Below, in pieces: positions 32,152 to 33,910 of a stretch of 33,910 nt of DNA. The notes below the pieces were generated by a model. The model worked only from the letters and a program-made list of their open reading frames with translations, searched no databases and was not told where the DNA came from. A program made the position numbers and the translations under genes. The stretch lies in NCBI GenBank assembly GCA_934613185.1, contig CAKTSO010000004.1:1-33910 (forward strand), in the 5' to 3' direction. Position 1 is the first letter of the stretch. Every line of letters begins with the position of its first letter. Origin of the DNA: an uncultured Clostridia bacterium. Its GTDB lineage: Bacteria; Bacillota; Clostridia; Christensenellales; Maliibacteriaceae.

Positions 32152-33581
32152 GCGCGTTCCTCCCCTCGAAGCGTTCCCGTCAGGATCTCGCTGCCGTCCG
32201 CATCCTGCAAAATTTCCGCGGGCGATTTATGAAGCTCGCACGCGAGAATGTCGACCACGCGCGGCCCGCAGAAGCCGCCCTGACAGCGGCCCATGCCCGT
32301 GCCCGCGCGGCGCTTGACGCCGTCGACCGAGACGGGCGGAACGGGCGAGTGCAGCGCGTCGAGAATTTCGCCCTCGGTGATCGTGTTGCAGCGGCAGATC
32401 ACGCGGCCGTAGGCGGGATTTTCTTTGACGAGGCGCGCGCGCTCCTCCTGCGAACATTCGGCGAAGCGAATGCGGCGGCGCGCGTCGATGAAGCTCTCTT
32501 TTTTCTCCATGGCAAGTCCCGCTTTTTCCAGAAGATCCACCGCATAGCACGCGATTGCGGGCGCGGCGGTGAGGCCGGGGGACTTGATGCCCGCAAGGTC
32601 GACAAAACCGTCTTTTTCTTCGATGATAAAGTCGTCGCGGTCGCTGTTGGCGCGGACGCCCGCGAAGTTGCGGATGCACTGGCGAAGGTCGACGCTCGGG
32701 ATCGCGCGGCGCGCGCGGCGGCGCACCGTCGACAGAACCTCCGCCGTCGTGGCGGTGTCGTCGGGATCGGGGATCTCCTCGGCGCTCGGGCCGACGATGA
32801 GGTTGCCGTGGACGGTCGGCGAGACGAGGACGCCCTTGCCCTCGGGGCCGGGGCACTGGAAGACGACCGTGTTGCAGCGCGTCCCCTCGGATTTGTCGAG
32901 CAGGTCGTATTCGCCGCGCACGGGATGGATCGTGAATTCGTGCGGCAGGAACATCTCGTGGACGGCCTGCGAATGCACGCCCGCCGCGTTGACGACAAAG
33001 CGCGTCTTGATATCGCCCTTTGTCGTGGAAAGCGTGAACGCATCGCCCGTTTTTTCGATTGCGGTCACTTCGCATTCCCGTTTCAGCTCGACGCCGTTTC
33101 GAACGGCCGTCTCGATAAACGCGAGCGTGTATTCCCACGGACAGATGACGCCCGCCGTGGGCGCATACAGCGCGCCGCGGACGTTCTCGGCGATGTTCGG
33201 CTCCATTTTGCGCGTCTCGTCGGCGTCGATCAGTCGAAGAGACGGCACGCCGTTTTTCACGCCGCGCTCGTACAATTCGCGGATCATGTTCTCGTCATGA
33301 TCGTCGAACGCCGCGACGAGAGAGCCGATGCGCTTGAAGGGCACGTCCAGCTTTTCGCAGATCTCGCCCGTCATCGCGTTGCCCTCCACGTTCAGACGCG
33401 CCATGAGCGTGCCGCATTCGGCATCGTATCCGGCGTGGATGATCGCGCTGTTGGCGCGGCTCGTCCCCATCGCCACGTCGTTTTCCCGCTCCAGAACGAG
33501 AACGCGCAGTTTTCGGCGCGAAAGCTCGTAGGCCGCCGCGGCGCCGATGACGCCGCAGCCGATGATCGTTACATCGTACAC
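32148..33581 (-). CDS. GlpA-like FAD-dependent glycerol-3-phosphate dehydrogenase with BFD-type 2Fe-2S domain
   Basis: This 477-residue flavoprotein has the dinucleotide motif IIGCGVIGAAAAYELSRR at the N-terminus, a DAO-type fold with GTSRANSAIIHAGYD and NAAGVHS, and a C-terminal BFD-like domain. Cysteines C396, C398, C433 and C438 in that domain fit a 2Fe-2S cluster. It likely oxidises glycerol-3-phosphate anaerobically, though related proteins use other hydroxy acids. The start is GTG 33581; AGGGGG is about twelve bases upstream, a long spacing. It heads the three-gene operon and has a promoter at 33654-33682. Confidence 0.87.
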   Translation of the reverse strand: MYDVTIIGCGVIGAAAAYELSRRKLRVLVLERENDVAMGTSRANSAIIHAGYDAECGTLMARLNVEGNAMTGEICEKLDVPFKRIGSLVAAFDDHDENMIRELYERGVKNGVPSLRLIDADETRKMEPNIAENVRGALYAPTAGVICPWEYTLAFIETAVRNGVELKRECEVTAIEKTGDAFTLSTTKGDIKTRFVVNAAGVHSQAVHEMFLPHEFTIHPVRGEYDLLDKSEGTRCNTVVFQCPGPEGKGVLVSPTVHGNLIVGPSAEEIPDPDDTATTAEVLSTVRRRARRAIPSVDLRQCIRNFAGVRANSDRDDFIIEEKDGFVDLAGIKSPGLTAAPAIACYAVDLLEKAGLAMEKKESFIDARRRIRFAECSQEERARLVKENPAYGRVICRCNTITEGEILDALHSPVPPVSVDGVKRRAGTGMGRCQGGFCGPRVVDILACELHKSPAEILQDADGSEILTGTLRGEERA

Positions 33582-33653
33582 GGTGCTAAAATCCCCCTGT
33601 CGTTCGTGATGGATCGCCGCGATCCGCGCGGCCGATGATCCCTGTTTGCTCCT

Positions 33654-33682
33654 ATTTTAGCACTCAAAAGCGGCGCGCGCAA
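33654..33682 (-). promoter_or_regulatory. Probable promoter of the GlpA-like operon
   Basis: On the minus strand, TTGCGC (33677-33682) and TAAAAT (33654-33659) are 17 bases apart. Within the leader, GTGCTAAAAT (33583-33592) is the inverted partner of ATTTTAGCAC (33654-33663). Confidence 0.45.
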
Positions 33683-33910
33683 TGAAGTAGCGGACAGTAA
33701 GCAGTGGTTAGTGGTCAGAACGGGACGCGGGGCGGCGAGGGATAAGCGAAGCGGCGCGCGCTGTGAAGCAGCGGGCAGTGAGCAGTGGTCAGTGGTTAGT
33801 GGTCAGAACGGGACGCGGGGCGGCGACGGACAGGCGAAGCGGCGCGCGCAGTAAAGTAGTGGGCAGTGAGCAGTGGGCAGAACGGGACGCGGGGCGGCGA
33901 GGGATAAGCG
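33669..33910. repeat. Tandem repeat with units of about 80-90 bases, cut by window end
   Basis: Three units begin with AGCGGCGCGCGC at 33669, 33750 and 33838, with lengths 81, 88 and at least 73. Each contains CAGAACGGGACGCGGGGCGG. The middle of each is a run of seven-base words (CAGTGAG, CAGTGGT, TAGTGGT) whose copy number differs between units and explains the length changes. The frame is broken by stops, so it is not coding. Confidence 0.9.

Noticed and set aside
33657..33665. TTAGCACTC, identical to half of the CIRCE heat-shock operator
   Set aside because: The other half (GAGTGCTAA) is not present nine bases away, so HrcA control is not supported.

Overview
The window reads as a chromosomal stretch of a GC-rich, spore-forming member of the Clostridia, probably an uncultured gut lineage. 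Evidence for this is inference from gene content: a BofA-type sporulation gene, a SpoVK/CbbX-like AAA+ ATPase, a YetF (DUF421)-DUF4363 pair, a Gram-positive dnaX-ybaB-recR-bofA order, a murG, a surface protein with a Gram-positive wall-anchor-like tail, and anaerobe-type redox genes. Codon use is strongly GC-rich (line 17521-17580 is 44/60 G+C), and the two tRNAs read GCG (Ala) and GTG (Val).

Layout. 1-620: a decayed prophage scar, with a terminase start and a minor-capsid/tail-protein start, each cut short, around a small intact ORF. 807-6137 (minus strand): dnaX, ybaB, recR, an iron-type alcohol dehydrogenase, bofA and two family-4 uracil-DNA glycosylases; the order apart from the dehydrogenase echoes the Bacillus cluster. 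6364-12375 (plus): murG with a coupled unknown membrane protein, a DUF554 membrane protein, a secreted transglutaminase-like surface protein, an RsmC-like methyltransferase and a ferredoxin-fused aldo/keto reductase. 12481-13677 (minus): an M20 amidohydrolase. 13863-16178: tRNA-Ala, then a secreted protein with a SipW-type signal sequence.

16.3-22.4 kb is the most unusual part. A CbbX-like AAA+ protein with a degenerate first ATPase half precedes an 833-residue membrane protein joining an HtrA-like protease, a kinase C-lobe lacking catalytic residues, TPR-like repeats and a small C-terminal beta domain. Next comes a compact module of a stand-alone RelA/SpoT-type (p)ppGpp synthetase overlapping a 75-residue gene. 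The module has its own promoter, a putative operator and terminators, and is flanked by an imperfect direct repeat of the 3' end of the neighbouring DUF4363 gene. G+C falls to about 40 % in this part (line 20521-20580 is 24/60).

22.4-24.4 kb: DUF4363 and DUF421 (minus), tRNA-Val, then a roughly 700-base gene-free stretch with nested, mostly complementary arms, a candidate structured RNA or miniature element. 24442-30230 (plus): DUF1015 protein, aspartate kinase, AEC transporter, RarA ATPase, nitroreductase. 30536-33581 (minus): a GlpA-like / GlpB-like / DUF1667 redox operon. The right edge (33669-33910) is a tandem repeat with units of about 80-90 bases, cut by the window end.

The most promising leads are the synthetase module with its flanking repeats (21381-22417), the protease-pseudokinase fusion (18827-21328) and the multi-stem element (23899-24243).
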